Shown here: positions 63,712 through 64,000 of the stretch, in pieces
Numbering within the stretch: position 1 is the first letter of the stretch
Layout: every line of letters starts with the position of its first letter
DNA from: Dinochytrium kinnereticum
Taxonomy: Eukaryota > Chytridiomycota > Chytridiomycetes > Chytridiales > Chytridiaceae
Direction of reading: 5' to 3'
Assembly (NCBI GenBank): GCA_027604005.1
Contig: JADGJT010000005.1
Span: 113,545 to 177,544, forward strand
DNA: 64,000 nt
Translations under genes and position numbers: made by a program
Notes under the pieces: model-generated
What the model saw: only the letters and a program-made list of their open reading frames with translations
Told to the model about the DNA's origin: nothing
Database searches by the model: none

Positions 63712-64000
63712 TGGCGTTTTCTATATTTTCCCCCATAGATGAGAGAGGATTTTCACAGAAGGAAGGGCGGTCACCGTCGATGCAACCCTTAAAAGCAACG
63801 CATGTGGTCGAGATGCCAAAAGTTTAATAGATTTACGCACACCCCAAAAGCCCTTGAAATAGCCCAACAGTGATCAGGCTGGCCTTTGGGCTGAGCTTTC
63901 TTTATCTATCTTCAATATAGTGTTATGGGTATACGCCTCATGGGCATGATTCCTTCGAGGGTCTGGTCGGAGAGCCACGTTGATGTTAGTTTGCTGATGA
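63712..64000. other. Window end, unassigned
   Basis: No recognisable coding or RNA feature. It may be further retrotransposon-derived sequence continuing beyond the window. Confidence 0.3.

Overview
The window reads as a gene-dense, intron-rich nuclear contig from a zoosporic (early-diverging) fungus. Evidence for this: about two dozen genes on both strands; short spliceosomal introns, mostly about 35-80 nt, with GTATGT/GTAAGT-like donors and TAG/CAG acceptors; no operons; a Drs2-type flippase, a Tps2/Tps3-like trehalose subunit and fungal-type CRM1 and SNF1; and also genes largely missing from Dikarya, namely a class C (GABA-B-like) seven-helix receptor and a candidate Jhy-like ciliary protein. 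The chytrid-like placement is inference. No database search was possible, and exon joins were worked out by hand.

Layout. 0.3-4.5 kb: P4-ATPase (+). 5.9-10.3 kb: class C GPCR whose ectodomain resembles the phosphate-binding protein PstS plus an EGF module (+). 10.7-12.2 kb: ABHD12-like hydrolase (+). 12.6-13.9 kb: lysophospholipid acyltransferase (+). 14.2-15.7 kb: OTUD3-like deubiquitinase (+). 15.8-17.6 kb: bifunctional PFK-2/FBPase-2 (+). 18.1-19.5 kb: MARVEL-like membrane protein (+). 20.2-23.1 kb: Sds3-like Sin3-complex subunit (-). 23.9-27.6 kb: trehalose synthase/phosphatase large subunit (-). 27.8-29.3 kb: FIST-domain protein (-). 30.0-33.0 kb: anoctamin (+). 33.3-36.1 kb: Jhy-like, His/Gln/acid-rich protein (-). 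36.9-40.2 kb: protein kinase with a very long disordered N-terminus (+). 40.5-43.0 kb: unknown basic Ser/Pro-rich protein (+). 43.2-45.4 kb: TPX2 (-). 45.4-46.5 kb: phosphopantetheine adenylyltransferase (-). 46.6-47.1 kb: RidA/YjgF (+). 47.3-47.7 kb: mitochondrial RRM protein (-). 47.8-49.2 kb: Mo25/Hym1 (-). 49.3-51.5 kb: SNF1/AMPK alpha (+). 51.7-54.6 kb: Rtp1/TANGO6 (-). 54.7-55.4 kb: ribosomal protein uL11 (-). 56.5-60.7 kb: exportin-1/CRM1 (+). 60.8-61.5 kb: mitochondrial uL10 (+). 61.6-62.6 kb: orphan protein (+). 63.2-63.7 kb: frameshifted copia-type retrotransposon remnant (-).

How the genes relate. Several are energy and carbon regulators: SNF1 and Mo25 (the scaffold of the kinase that activates AMPK in animals) are transcribed divergently from starts 43 bp apart, and PFK-2/FBPase-2 and a trehalose subunit lie in the same window. 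A second group is lipid and membrane biology: flippase, acyltransferase, ABHD12-like hydrolase, anoctamin and MARVEL-like protein. A third is nuclear transport and translation: CRM1, Rtp1, uL11 and uL10m. The most unusual object is the PstS-EGF-7TM receptor, a candidate phosphate- or anion-sensing GPCR. I found no CRISPR array, no rRNA and no tRNA that I could support.
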